A stretch of DNA of 35,394 nucleotides from Fibrobacter sp. (GCA_017642335.1 JAGCPF010000060.1:1-35394); one strand, 5' to 3'. Numbered from the stretch's first letter, positions 15,180-24,612 are shown. The notes: generated by a model from the sequence alone, not told the origin. Numbers and translations: made by a program.

Positions 15180-18100
15180 ATGCAGGATATAAAGAAAACG
15201 CTGATAAATTATTGGAATTTGGCCATTTTTGCGGCTTTATTCACAACAGCAACAGCTTTTGCTCAGGATTCCGCCTCAGTCGCCAATCCTGAACTCGCCA
15301 TCACTGAGCAGCCAGCCGCTATTTCCATTGCAGAAAAGGACAAGCCGGTTACGATCACTTTCGCAGCCCAGAAGGGTGAAGAAACTGTCTCGTACCAGTG
15401 GTTCAAGTCTGCCGACGGCTCTACGGAAAACGCAGAAGCCATCGAAGGGGCCAACGAAGGCTCGTTCAGCACGGACGTGTTTACCGAACAGGAAATCCGC
15501 TACTATTTCTGCGTCGCGACGGTTGGCGAAGAAACCGTGACATCGGATGTCGCGGCCGTGGCCTACACGGGACTCCCGGTGCTGTACGTGAATACGCCAA
15601 AGGGTGTTGAAATCACGTCAAAAGAGGACTGGACCAAGAAAACGTTCTTGACCTTGAGAGACGCCGGAAAAGCTGATTGGAATTTTGAAGATGTGCAGAC
15701 AAGCATCCGTGGTCGCGGTAACTCGACTTGGGAACAGGATAAAAAGCCTTATGCTCTTAAATTGAATGACAAACGGGAAATCATGGGCATGTCCAAGCAC
15801 AAACGCTGGGTTTTGATTGCCAATTATCTGGACAACAGTTTCCTGAAGAACCACATAGCCTTCTTCTTGAGCAAAAATCTCAAAATGGATTACACGGTCA
15901 AAGGAAAGTATGTGAACCTTGTGTTCAACGGTGTTTACCGAGGCCTTTACTGGCTGGGTGAAGCAATCAAGGTCGACAAGGATCGCGTGAACATCTACGA
16001 TGGCGAAGACGGAATGACCGACAATCAGGACAAGGACCTTTTGATCGAGATGGACAACCATTACGATGAAATCGTCAAGTTTACGAGCTCGATTCGAGAA
16101 ATGCCCTACATGGTCAAGAACGACGATTATTTCTACGACGAAGATAATGATAACAACATGACCAGCGGAGGCTATGCCCGTATCAAGCGTTTCCAGGACA
16201 AGATCCAGGCTCTGGAAAAACTGCTTTACCCGGACTACGTGGACGGAATGAACACCAATGATTGCGCTGCTCCCGATGAAGCATACACGAAAGTCATCGA
16301 TGTTAAATCCTGGGCCAAGTTCTGGCTCATCAACGAAATCATGGACAATACGGAATTGAATGAACCCAAGAGTGCGTATTTCTCCTATGTGCACAAGGAT
16401 GAGGGTGATGTCTTCAAAGCAGGCCCCGCATGGGATTTCGATGCCGGTGCGTCGACAGACAACGCTCCCGTCAAACTGGATACCAGCATCTATTACAACG
16501 CATTGTTCAAGTCCCCGCTGTTTATCTCGGCATTGGAAGAAGTTTGGGAAGAATACAAATCCATGATTGACGCAAGCAAGATCAATGCCGAAATTGACCT
16601 CATGCGCGATACATTGAAGGTCGCAGCAAAGGTCGATAGCCTGAGGTGGGGTGTCCATTTGGACCTCTCCGGAATCGAGCGTCCCGATTATGATGCCTAT
16701 GTGGATTTCCTCAAGTCTTCCTTGGACAACAAGTTTGCCGTCGTCAGTGACTATATATCGACTCTGCCCCAGAAAGAGACCATATCTCCGAAATTGGCTC
16801 TTGCTACCGATACGTTCGAATATAACGGTGCCGAGAACAAGCCCGCCGTCTTGATTACAGATGAAGGGAATGAGCTTGTCGAAGGGGAAGACTATGTCAT
16901 AACTTACGCAGACAATATTGATGCCGGAACCGCAAGGGCAATTTTCAATGGTATTGGGAATTATGCGGGCTGGCAGGAACTTCCGTTCACGATTACTCCG
17001 AAGCCGGCCACTGTGTACGTTATAGATACACTAAAGATGTATGGCGAAAGCGACCCTGAATTACCTTATCGTGTTGAAGGCCTTGTCGAACGCGATGGTG
17101 TCATGGAAACTGTGGTAAATCTTAAATTGTTCCGTGCTCCGGGCGATACCGTGGGCATATACGGCATTAGCACCGCATGGAGCGCGACTCACAACAGCAA
17201 CTACGACTTGAAAGCAATAATCGGCTGGTTCAGAATCGTTCCGGATAGTACGGAAATTCTCGTTACTGTCACCGGACATAAGGATTCCTTGGTGTATGAC
17301 GGCACAGAACAATCCGTAAGCGGTTTCGACATGGTCTCCAACCGGGAAGCCTATTCCGTTGATTTTGTCAAGTACACAGGCGATTCCACCGTCACCGGAA
17401 CCAATGCCGGGACATATGCGATGGGTCTTGCCGACAGCAACTTTGCAAACACCTCCAAGAACTACTCGAACGTATCGTTTGTTATCGACGACGGAAAACT
17501 CGAAGTCCTCCCGAAGCCGGTCTCCTTGACCATTGCTAACGCCTCCAAGACCTACGGCGAAGAAGACCCTGAATTCACCTATACGACCGAAGGCCTCCTC
17601 ACGTTCAATGAAGTCGAGGACTCCCTGAAGAACGTGACGCTCACGCGCGAAGAAGGAACGGATGCGGGCGAATACGCCATTACGGCCAATGTCGACGCCG
17701 ACTCCAATGCCAACTATGCCGTGAAGGTAAATAACGGCGTGTTCACGATCAATCCGGACACGACGAAGATTGTCGTCACCATCAAGGGCCACAAGGATTC
17801 CGTGGTATACAACAGCAGCAAGCAGTCCGCAACCGGTTTCGACTTTACCTCAAGCATCGAAAACTACACCATCGACCTGATCAACTTCACGGGCGATTCC
17901 ATCGCTGCCGGGACCAATGTCGGGACTTATGCGATGGGCCTTGTCGACAGCAACTTTGCGAACGCCTCCAACAACTACACCAACGTGGAGTTCAACGTTG
18001 TTACCGACGGCTCTCTCAAGATTACTCCGAAGGCTATCACCCTGACCGCAGACAGCATCTCCAAGGTCTACGGTTCGAAGGATCCTGAGCTCACCTACAC

Positions 18101-18806
18101 CGTCGAAGGCACCGAAGACACCTTGAAAAACGTGACCCTGAAGCGCAAGGCGGGCGAAGATGCCGGCGAATACGAAATCAAGGCCTCTATCGAGACCCAC
18201 GCCAACCCGAACTTCGTCGTGACCGTGAAGAACTCCGCTTTCACAATCAAGCCGTACGGCGAAAAGATTGTCGTTACCGTCACCGGCAAGAAAGACACGG
18301 TGGAATACGACAGCAAGAAGCATCAGGTGGACGGATACGAGCTTTCCACTACAAGCGACCTCTATTCCCTCGAATTCGTGAACTTCAAGAGCTATGCAGT
18401 CGCTTCGGGAACCGAAGCCGGCACATACTCCATGGGCCTCAAGGCTGAAGATTTCAAGAACACTTCCGCCAACTTCTCCAACATCGTATTCGAGGTTGCC
18501 GACGGCGGCCTGACCATCACCAAGAAGGAAGAAGAAAACAAGGAAGAGAACAAGGATAAAGATAAGGACAAGGACGCCCTGTTCGCTTCTCGTACTATCG
18601 CAAGCGCCCTGATGGTCTCCGCCTCGAACCGCAACATCCAGGTGAACAGCACCATGGTCGGCAAGCCTTACGCAGTCTTTGACATGCAGGGTGTCGTGGT
18701 GCGCATGGGCCGCGTGGAATCCGCCAGCTTCGAAATTCCGGTCTCGAAGTCGGGCGTCTACATGGTCCGCGTGGGCTCCCTGGCCCAGCGCGTGAACATC
18801 AAGTAA
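15180..18806 (+). CDS. Secreted CotH-family protein with MBG repeats and C-terminal sorting-like domain
   Basis: This 1208-aa protein has a signal peptide (1-29, ending TAFAQ) and an Ig-like segment (about 40-130). A CotH domain follows (about 131-535), with TSIRGRGNSTW (174-184), KPYALKL (189-195) and NGVYRGLYWLGE (250-261). CotH proteins are atypical protein kinases, found on spores and in surface systems of plant-degrading bacteria. Residues about 540-1110 are beta repeats of the YDG/MBG type, marked by YGESDPELPY, YGEEDPEFTY and YGSKDPELTY. A larger ~165-aa unit starting (V)TGHKDSLVYDG-like recurs three times (nt ~17250, ~17764, ~18262). After a Lys/Glu-rich linker, the last ~60 residues (FDMQGVVV, then SGVYMVRVG) resemble a Por/T9SS-type sorting domain. 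It has its own predicted promoter and terminator. Role is inferred as surface attachment or modification. Confidence 0.82.
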   Translation: MQDIKKTLINYWNLAIFAALFTTATAFAQDSASVANPELAITEQPAAISIAEKDKPVTITFAAQKGEETVSYQWFKSADGSTENAEAIEGANEGSFSTDVFTEQEIRYYFCVATVGEETVTSDVAAVAYTGLPVLYVNTPKGVEITSKEDWTKKTFLTLRDAGKADWNFEDVQTSIRGRGNSTWEQDKKPYALKLNDKREIMGMSKHKRWVLIANYLDNSFLKNHIAFFLSKNLKMDYTVKGKYVNLVFNGVYRGLYWLGEAIKVDKDRVNIYDGEDGMTDNQDKDLLIEMDNHYDEIVKFTSSIREMPYMVKNDDYFYDEDNDNNMTSGGYARIKRFQDKIQALEKLLYPDYVDGMNTNDCAAPDEAYTKVIDVKSWAKFWLINEIMDNTELNEPKSAYFSYVHKDEGDVFKAGPAWDFDAGASTDNAPVKLDTSIYYNALFKSPLFISALEEVWEEYKSMIDASKINAEIDLMRDTLKVAAKVDSLRWGVHLDLSGIERPDYDAYVDFLKSSLDNKFAVVSDYISTLPQKETISPKLALATDTFEYNGAENKPAVLITDEGNELVEGEDYVITYADNIDAGTARAIFNGIGNYAGWQELPFTITPKPATVYVIDTLKMYGESDPELPYRVEGLVERDGVMETVVNLKLFRAPGDTVGIYGISTAWSATHNSNYDLKAIIGWFRIVPDSTEILVTVTGHKDSLVYDGTEQSVSGFDMVSNREAYSVDFVKYTGDSTVTGTNAGTYAMGLADSNFANTSKNYSNVSFVIDDGKLEVLPKPVSLTIANASKTYGEEDPEFTYTTEGLLTFNEVEDSLKNVTLTREEGTDAGEYAITANVDADSNANYAVKVNNGVFTINPDTTKIVVTIKGHKDSVVYNSSKQSATGFDFTSSIENYTIDLINFTGDSIAAGTNVGTYAMGLVDSNFANASNNYTNVEFNVVTDGSLKITPKAITLTADSISKVYGSKDPELTYTVEGTEDTLKNVTLKRKAGEDAGEYEIKASIETHANPNFVVTVKNSAFTIKPYGEKIVVTVTGKKDTVEYDSKKHQVDGYELSTTSDLYSLEFVNFKSYAVASGTEAGTYSMGLKAEDFKNTSANFSNIVFEVADGGLTITKKEEENKEENKDKDKDKDALFASRTIASALMVSASNRNIQVNSTMVGKPYAVFDMQGVVVRMGRVESASFEIPVSKSGVYMVRVGSLAQRVNIK

Positions 18807-18825
18807 GCCGCAAACAGCATCTACA

Positions 18826-18855
18826 AAAAGGATACCCCTTCAGGGGTATCCTTTT
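18826..18855. terminator. Bidirectional terminator between convergent genes
   Basis: AAAAGGATACCCCT (18826-18839) pairs with AGGGGTATCCTTTT (18842-18855) around a very short loop, with A-run and T-run on the two sides. It serves both the CotH gene (ends 18806) and the convergent lipoprotein gene (ends 18901). Confidence 0.9.
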
Positions 18856-18900
18856 CTATACTCCGACGTTTTGCACGAAGGGTATATCAGGCGAATCGCT

Positions 18901-19707
18901 CTAGAATGGAGTGAAGCCAGCTCCTACAGATGCACTCCAATGCAGGTTCTTGTCGACAATAGAACAAATCACTCCGCCTGTTACCGAGAAGTACTTGTTT
19001 ATGTTGTACCCAAGCGTAAGATAATTCGTCACGATCATCGGCGTCGAAACGCTGCTGCTCCCGGTATCTACACTGGGATCGTACGTGCTCAAGCTGTAGT
19101 TCAGGAAGAAATCCTTTTCGATGAAGACACCGATATACAACCCAAAAAAGAGGTCGGTCATCACATCGTCCATGCTATCGGAGAAATCCTTCCAATCTTC
19201 AGAATCACAGGAAGAAATCCCGCTACACTTCGAACCGGAATAGTTGATGTGCGTATACTGATGGAACAGCCCGAGGAAAACACCGAATTCAAGTGCTTCA
19301 AAATTAAAACCGTAGCTCAGATGATGGAAAAAGCCGTCATTTACGCCAAAGCCGGCCCCAAACACAGCGTGATCGAACTTTTTGAACCATTCGAACCCTC
19401 CGGTGCCCTCCAACCCGCCCATGCGGTAGATGCCGTCCGCAACATACTGCTTCCTTTGTTGTAGGGAATCCTCGTCCCAGGCGCCATAATGTCCACTTAC
19501 GGAGATATCTTCTTTCTTGTCGAGCTTGAACGAGCCATGCAGGCGAATCACATGAGAACGTGGAGCCTGGGCCCGGCTGATGCCATAAACCTCGGGAGAC
19601 TCCGAGACATCCATCTTAAAGCTGGATATGCGCGTCGTCGAACACCCCGAGACAAGGAATGCCACGATCAAGAGCGCAAGCGGTATTTTCAGCATCAGAG
19701 GTTTCAT
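18901..19707 (-). CDS. Predicted outer-membrane barrel-type lipoprotein
   Basis: This 268-aa protein has a hydrophobic signal ending in lipobox VSGC (Cys22). Beta-rich, Gly- and aromatic-rich strands follow (for example AVFGAGFGVND, FGVFLGLFHQ, FFGLYIGVFIEKDFFLNY), and it ends SASVGAGFTPF with a terminal Phe. That pattern suggests a small outer-membrane barrel of 8-10 strands that is also lipidated. No known family is recognised. It resembles in layout the lipoprotein at 23482-24612. The ATG at 19707 gives a normal signal peptide; a second start 4 codons later is possible. Neither start has a clear ribosome-binding site. Downstream is a shared terminator. Ligand unknown. Confidence 0.65.
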   Translation of the reverse strand: MKPLMLKIPLALLIVAFLVSGCSTTRISSFKMDVSESPEVYGISRAQAPRSHVIRLHGSFKLDKKEDISVSGHYGAWDEDSLQQRKQYVADGIYRMGGLEGTGGFEWFKKFDHAVFGAGFGVNDGFFHHLSYGFNFEALEFGVFLGLFHQYTHINYSGSKCSGISSCDSEDWKDFSDSMDDVMTDLFFGLYIGVFIEKDFFLNYSLSTYDPSVDTGSSSVSTPMIVTNYLTLGYNINKYFSVTGGVICSIVDKNLHWSASVGAGFTPF

Positions 19708-19818
19708 ATTTTTTAATCTAACTCTGTTTTTTTAGAAAAAAAACAAAAAAAAACAGGGTGTGATTTAAATCGCTATCACAACCGCATTTTGTCCAAAATT
19801 TCGCCATTCCATAAACTA

Positions 19819-19844
19819 ATCGCGGAGCTAAAAAGCTCCGCGAT
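19819..19844 (-). terminator. Perfect 11-bp hairpin after the carbohydrate-binding gene
   Basis: ATCGCGGAGCT (19819-19829) and AGCTCCGCGAT (19834-19844) pair perfectly with a 4-nt loop, 33 nt beyond the stop of the leftward gene ending at 19877. No long T-run follows on the minus strand, so termination may be partial. Confidence 0.6.
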
Positions 19845-19876
19845 ATCGATTGGTTTAGGAAAATTTCGCCGTATTC

Positions 19877-21871
19877 TTACTTGTACATGTACACCTTGCC
19901 GTTGGGGAACTTGAATTCCTGCATTCCGGCGGTGTTCACCTGGCTCACGGACTTGACGTCGCCACCGTAGAAAATGGTGCTGCCGTGGTATTCCGGCTTG
20001 AAGGCAGCCTTGTCGGAACCATAGAAGTTGTCGCTGGTGAAGCTCACCGAGGCACAGCTCGGGGTATCGGTCGAGTAGTCGCCGAAAGCGAGGAGCACGC
20101 CGCCGGTGATTTCAAAACCGGTATCGGTATCGATGAGGCCGCCGGCCATGTTGGAGGGGCATCCGTTGCCGCCGCCCTGCTGGCCGCCCATGCCCGGGAA
20201 GCCCATGCCCATACCCATGCCCATGCCACCGCCTTGGCTTTCGTAGCTCTGGCCGGTAATCTCGAGGATAAGCACGCCGCCGCTCATCTTGGCGGAGCCG
20301 TTCGCGTCGAGCACGTCAATCATGTTGCCCTTCGAGGCGATGTAGTGGTGACCGCCGCTAATCACGGCGTGGCCGCTGGATTCGCTGAACATGGAATATC
20401 CGCCAGAGTTTTCCTTGGCACCGCCTGCTGCATTCCAGCCGTCGTTGGTTGCAAACACGGCAGACACGCCGCCCTCAGCGAAAATCTTGTAGGCCTCGAG
20501 GCCTTCATACGCCGTGACGACGTTAATCGTCGAGCCCTTCAGGTACAGAGCGGAATCCGCATGGATGCCGTCGTCCTTCGTACTGATGGTCACGTTGCCG
20601 GCATTCATGCGAACCTGCCAATGGGTATGCAGGCCGTCGTCGTCCGACTTCACGTCGATGGTGCCGCCGTTAATATCGATGTACTTGCGGGCGACAAAGC
20701 CCTTGCCGATCGATTCGACCTTGATTTTCGACTCCACGGTGGAATCGCTTACGGTAATGTAGTTGGCAGCCTGGAGGCCGTCGTCACCGGCCTTGATGGT
20801 GATGTTGCCGCCGCTGATTTCGATAAAGCCCTTACCTTCCACGATATTGATACAGGAATCGCGGTTGTTTTTCTCGCATTCGTCGCTTTCAAGGCCGTCG
20901 CCCTTTTGGGCGGTGAGATTCAGGGTACCGCCAGAAATCTGGAGGCTACCCTTGCCCTTGATTGCGTTTTCGGGTGCGACGACGGTGATTTCGCCATTCT
21001 TGATTTTGAGATCGTTGGTGGACTGGATGCCGTTCTTGAACTTGCTCGTGACGGTGAGCTTTCCGGCGCCCTTGATGTTCATGTCGTCCTTGGCGTAGAT
21101 CACGGCCTTGGAGGTATCGGGCTTTCCGCCGACATTTGTAAACGCATGGCTGCCATTGCCGTCTTCCAAAACGTTGGTCGTCCCCTTGACCAGATGGATG
21201 ACCGCCTTGTCGGCGTTCTTCACGAGAATCGGGGAATTGGAGCTTTTCAGGGTTGCATTGTGGAGATAGATGCCGGTGTTGCCTTCGTTTTCGGCAGCCG
21301 GGGTATTCACCACGACCTGGAAATCGGACGATTCGCCAGTCACATAGTAGGCGCCCGGACAGGTAATCGTCGCACTCTTGTCAGCCACCTCGACGCAGCC
21401 GTTGTTGTTTTCCACGGTAGCCGTGGTGCCGGAAACCTTCAGGAGAATCTGGGTCCCGTTCAAGGTCCTTGCGTCTTCGATATCGTTCTCGTCATCGGCA
21501 TCCCCGTTGCCCGAAGGATTGCTGCTAGGGACCTTGACACTGGAACTAGAAGCCCCATTGCCAGGAACTACGCCGCTGGAACTAGAAGCACCGATGCCAG
21601 AACTGGTAACCTGAGGACCCGGGATTCCATTACTGGAAGCAGGAAGTGCATCGCCGGAACTGGGGACACCATTACCGGAAACAACACTGCTGGAACTGGA
21701 AACGTCATTGCCCAGGGCTTCGTTACCTAAAAATTCACCGCCTGACGAAGACAAACCAGGATTGAGAGCCTCGTTTTCAGGCCCCGCAACCGGACTTTTT
21801 TCATCAGAACATGCCACAAAACACAAAACTGCCGAAATAGCAGCTACCACTGGCAACTTCTTTAGCTTCAT
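19877..21871 (-). CDS. Cthe_2159-like carbohydrate-binding lipoprotein
   Basis: This 664-aa protein has a lipobox (FVAC, Cys21). A Ser/Gly/Asn/Pro-rich linker (about 40-125) consists of imperfect repeats such as GNGASSSS. A right-handed beta-helix-like domain (about 135-640) has repeated turns such as GDGLES, GDDGLQAAN, SDDDGLHTHW, TKDDGIHAD and TNDGWNAAGG. This matches the carbohydrate-binding domain family of Clostridium thermocellum Cthe_2159, which binds cellulose and polygalacturonate and uses calcium; the repeated acidic DDG turns fit such sites. A Gly/Met-rich loop (about 547-570, MGMGMGMGFPGMGG) is an unusual insert. AGGAG precedes the ATG. Together with the nearby CotH protein it suggests a surface polysaccharide-adhesion set. 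Family call good; ligand inferred. Confidence 0.8.
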   Translation of the reverse strand: MKLKKLPVVAAISAVLCFVACSDEKSPVAGPENEALNPGLSSSGGEFLGNEALGNDVSSSSSVVSGNGVPSSGDALPASSNGIPGPQVTSSGIGASSSSGVVPGNGASSSSVKVPSSNPSGNGDADDENDIEDARTLNGTQILLKVSGTTATVENNNGCVEVADKSATITCPGAYYVTGESSDFQVVVNTPAAENEGNTGIYLHNATLKSSNSPILVKNADKAVIHLVKGTTNVLEDGNGSHAFTNVGGKPDTSKAVIYAKDDMNIKGAGKLTVTSKFKNGIQSTNDLKIKNGEITVVAPENAIKGKGSLQISGGTLNLTAQKGDGLESDECEKNNRDSCINIVEGKGFIEISGGNITIKAGDDGLQAANYITVSDSTVESKIKVESIGKGFVARKYIDINGGTIDVKSDDDGLHTHWQVRMNAGNVTISTKDDGIHADSALYLKGSTINVVTAYEGLEAYKIFAEGGVSAVFATNDGWNAAGGAKENSGGYSMFSESSGHAVISGGHHYIASKGNMIDVLDANGSAKMSGGVLILEITGQSYESQGGGMGMGMGMGFPGMGGQQGGGNGCPSNMAGGLIDTDTGFEITGGVLLAFGDYSTDTPSCASVSFTSDNFYGSDKAAFKPEYHGSTIFYGGDVKSVSQVNTAGMQEFKFPNGKVYMYK

Positions 21872-22130
21872 AAGATACTCCTATTTCTCGTAATATAGAT
21901 TCTATTCAAAATAGCAGGCCCTGTTCCGGCAAAAAATCCGTTGAACGCAACACAACAGGTTTTTGTTAAAAACCATGCGAAACCCTAGTATTTAAGCGAT
22001 TCTAAAGTTCAAGATAAGGCCGTATTCAAACAAGATTCGGAATTGAAACTGTAAAAAAAGCACCAAATCTGTAAGAAAAAACAAAGTTGTTAAAAAAGTA
22101 TATATATTAAGGAAAATTCGTGTGGGTTAG

Positions 22131-22685
22131 ATGATAAAATTATCAGAGAGTACAAAAATTTTGTATCGCATGCTGGCTTTTTCGTGGCTGGCACTTTGCT
22201 GCACATCATGCGAACCCGTAGACGACGGATACGGATCCTATGCTTATTACTGGACCACTTTGTGTGCGTATAAACCCGACAGTGTCGATGGAATGGAAAT
22301 ACATGTCACGTACCAGGCGGACAATTCCGTTTGGGCAGATTCCGCCACCTGGACCGCCAAGCGTAATAACCGTGATTATAAATCCCTCGACCACGACAAT
22401 GTCTGCCTCGAGTGCGGGGACAAATGCGAAGACATATTCCCGTCGAGCAAAGGGAACAAGATTTCAGTCGACATCACATTCGAATGTGACGACAAGACCA
22501 TCGCTCTGCCCACATTCGTAATCGACAAATCAATAATAAACTGGGGAGACGACAGGATCAAATTCCGTTTTGTAGAACTGGATGAACGGAACATTCACGG
22601 AGCGTATACCGTGGAAACGTTCATACCCCCGGAAGATACTTCGTGCGGCAAGTTCGTAAATTATGCAGTCCTGAGGTTGCCATGA
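22131..22685 (+). CDS. Small lipoprotein translationally joined to a barrel protein
   Basis: This 184-aa predicted lipoprotein has a signal of about 26 residues ending ALCCTSC. The mature part is acidic with paired cysteines (CLECGDKC), ending in a beta-rich segment. No family recognised. The start at 22131 is chosen for signal-peptide shape; it has no strong ribosome-binding site, and an AT-rich TATATATT lies at about 22101-22108. Its TGA overlaps the ATG of the next gene (ATGA, 22682-22685), so the two products are probably made together and may act together at the outer membrane. GC is lower than in the metabolic genes. Confidence 0.65.
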   Translation: MIKLSESTKILYRMLAFSWLALCCTSCEPVDDGYGSYAYYWTTLCAYKPDSVDGMEIHVTYQADNSVWADSATWTAKRNNRDYKSLDHDNVCLECGDKCEDIFPSSKGNKISVDITFECDDKTIALPTFVIDKSIINWGDDRIKFRFVELDERNIHGAYTVETFIPPEDTSCGKFVNYAVLRLP

Positions 22686-23446
22686 TTCGCGTCCTGTTCC
22701 TGGTAATTTGCCTAGCAAGCGCTGCAATCGGCGGAGTGTACGACTCCAAACCGATTCCCAAAAGGAAGCGGCATACCGTAACGGATTTTATTTACCCTTA
22801 TTTCGAGGTCATGGCCGGAGTCGAAAAGATAACGACCAAAATCAAGACAGAATCTTACACCCATTGGTACCACGACAAGAAACTAGACGAGATGGTGTAC
22901 GACGAGGACCTCTATTACGACATCTACTCTTTCAATGGCGCCGGGCCAAACATCGAAGCGAAATTAGGTGTACAGCTAATCAAGCATGTGGCCTTCTTTT
23001 TGAATCTCGGTCTCGCCTGGCCTATCGGGAGTTCCCACTACAAGTATTACTCCCTCGACAAGGAAGAATACATAGACAGGGGATACATTTATCAGCCATT
23101 TTTTGGAGTCGGAACCAAGGTATACCCTTTTGTTCAATGGTTGCCGGTTCTCGACGGGATCTTTATCGGCGCATCGTTAATCAGGACATATGCTAACGGT
23201 TCCTGGGAAGATTACGGCATGACGTACGACAACCATGAAGATGGCTATAAACTGGAGGCCGGACATCTCTGGAACATCACCGGGCATTACTTTATCGGCA
23301 TTACCGCAAACATGGCATCATATAGCTGCTCTACCTCCGACGCCTATAGCCACAATGCCTTTGGAATAGGACAGAACCCTACACGCCCCCCTGACGAAAG
23401 CAAAACCAAGGTATACGGAATATCCCTGACAGTCGTGTTTAAATAA
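22682..23446 (+). CDS. Outer-membrane beta-barrel protein
   Basis: This 254-aa protein starts MIRVLFLVICLASAAIGG (signal peptide). The rest is beta-strand-rich with many Tyr, Phe and Gly residues (YPYFEVMAGVEK, VAFFLNLGLAWPIGSS, YFIGITANMASYS) and ends GISLTVVFK, consistent with a small outer-membrane barrel. The frame opens further upstream at 22643, but that would lie inside the previous gene and give no signal peptide; the ATG overlapping the preceding stop (ATGA) is preferred. No specific family or substrate is recognised. It is the second gene of a two-gene unit with the lipoprotein 22131-22685. Confidence 0.7.
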   Translation: MIRVLFLVICLASAAIGGVYDSKPIPKRKRHTVTDFIYPYFEVMAGVEKITTKIKTESYTHWYHDKKLDEMVYDEDLYYDIYSFNGAGPNIEAKLGVQLIKHVAFFLNLGLAWPIGSSHYKYYSLDKEEYIDRGYIYQPFFGVGTKVYPFVQWLPVLDGIFIGASLIRTYANGSWEDYGMTYDNHEDGYKLEAGHLWNITGHYFIGITANMASYSCSTSDAYSHNAFGIGQNPTRPPDESKTKVYGISLTVVFK

Positions 23447-23481
23447 GATTTCATGCCGGACTGTGGTGCCGGCACGCGACA

Positions 23482-24612
23482 TCAATAGTTGACCGCCGCA
23501 TAGAAGTTGAAGGAACCGAACACCTGGTCGTTAAAGATGCCATCATCCACGGCATCGTAAGAGGTCCCCAGTTCGAACTGATACTTGCAATAACGGCAGA
23601 AAACAAGGCCAACGCCCACACTCCCGGCGACATTTACAGCGAACTCGTCCCTGAACTTGCGGTAGTGATCATCGAACTGCATTCCCAAACCGATTTGTGC
23701 CCCGAAGAACGGAGAGACAAACGCATTCACCCCATACAAACGGAAGCCGAACAGAAGCATAAAGCGCCATCCCCAGTTATGCCAGGCATCACCGGGATTG
23801 AACCCGTAAAGGGCGGTATAGTTTAACGCAAGCGTACTGCCAAAATCGAGCAACCCCGAACGGCGCAGGAGAATCGCCCTGCTAAAGTCGCGATCCGGGT
23901 TCAAATCCTCGTCTTCCCAGTTGTACCAGATGGACATGCCAAGGCCCGTACTCTTGAACTTGCGCAACTTGCGATTCGCGCTACGGCCCTTTTCCATATT
24001 CACCTTCGACAAGACCCTAGTTCCCAACTCCTCGGCACTCTCCTCCTTCGGGGTAACCACATCAGCAAAAACCCAGTTGTCCATTCCCGTATGCACGATG
24101 AAAGAGCAATAATTCCGCGCACTGTCCGTCATGCACACATGCCCGTGTCTTGCCGAACTCACTACAACGTTCGGCTTCTGCCCGTCAGGAAAATCTATGG
24201 AATCCAATTCACTGGTACTCCACTCGAGCATCTTGATGAGTTTCAAGGAATCCGTGTCGGAGGGCGTCAAGTTCTTGAGGAATTCCTTCCGGAGATTCTT
24301 CTCGGTCGAAGTCGAAACGGACACGCTCACCCGTCCCGAATCGCGGTAGAAAGTAACCACTTCCCCATCCGCATCCTTGAACATCTGGAGAGCCCGCCAG
24401 TCGCCGCCCGGAAGAACGATGTCCATGTTTTCCGGAGTCTGCACCATGTAGATGTTCGTGGTCGCGTTCACGTTCGTAATATGCACAAGCGAGCCGGAGG
24501 GATGATCCGGATCTCCGACCTTGGTAACCTTGACTCCCCCCGAGCAGCCGGCAAGGGCAAACGAAAGCGCCAAGGACGGCGCAAGCAGCAAAGCGAATTT
24601 TGTAATCATCAT
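23482..24612 (-). CDS. Lipoprotein with N-terminal domain and C-terminal barrel-like region
   Basis: This 376-aa protein has MMITKFALLLAPSLALSFAL then lipobox AGC (Cys23). The start at 24612 is supported by GGGAG 5 nt upstream; the frame continues further but without a signal. Residues about 24-215 are a mixed alpha/beta domain with no recognised family. Residues about 230-376 are Gly/aromatic-rich strands (LGMSIWYNWEDED, WRFMLLFGFRLYGVNAFV, VAGSVGVGLVF) that suggest a membrane barrel. It ends SFNFYAAVNY. It converges with the barrel gene ending at 23446, 35 nt away. It diverges from the TIGR02147 regulator across a region containing a 24-bp palindrome, so it may share control with that gene, which is inference. 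Confidence 0.65.
   Translation of the reverse strand: MMITKFALLLAPSLALSFALAGCSGGVKVTKVGDPDHPSGSLVHITNVNATTNIYMVQTPENMDIVLPGGDWRALQMFKDADGEVVTFYRDSGRVSVSVSTSTEKNLRKEFLKNLTPSDTDSLKLIKMLEWSTSELDSIDFPDGQKPNVVVSSARHGHVCMTDSARNYCSFIVHTGMDNWVFADVVTPKEESAEELGTRVLSKVNMEKGRSANRKLRKFKSTGLGMSIWYNWEDEDLNPDRDFSRAILLRRSGLLDFGSTLALNYTALYGFNPGDAWHNWGWRFMLLFGFRLYGVNAFVSPFFGAQIGLGMQFDDHYRKFRDEFAVNVAGSVGVGLVFCRYCKYQFELGTSYDAVDDGIFNDQVFGSFNFYAAVNY

Noticed and set aside
18871..19464. 197-aa frame over the lipoprotein 18901-19707
   Set aside because: It runs through the terminator and opposite a lipoprotein with a good lipobox; no supporting motif.
19985..21730. 581-aa open frame opposite the carbohydrate-binding gene
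   Set aside because: It is rich in His, Val, Gly and Ala, typical of the antisense of a GC-rich, Asp/Gly-coding gene, and lacks any signal, motif or ribosome-binding site.
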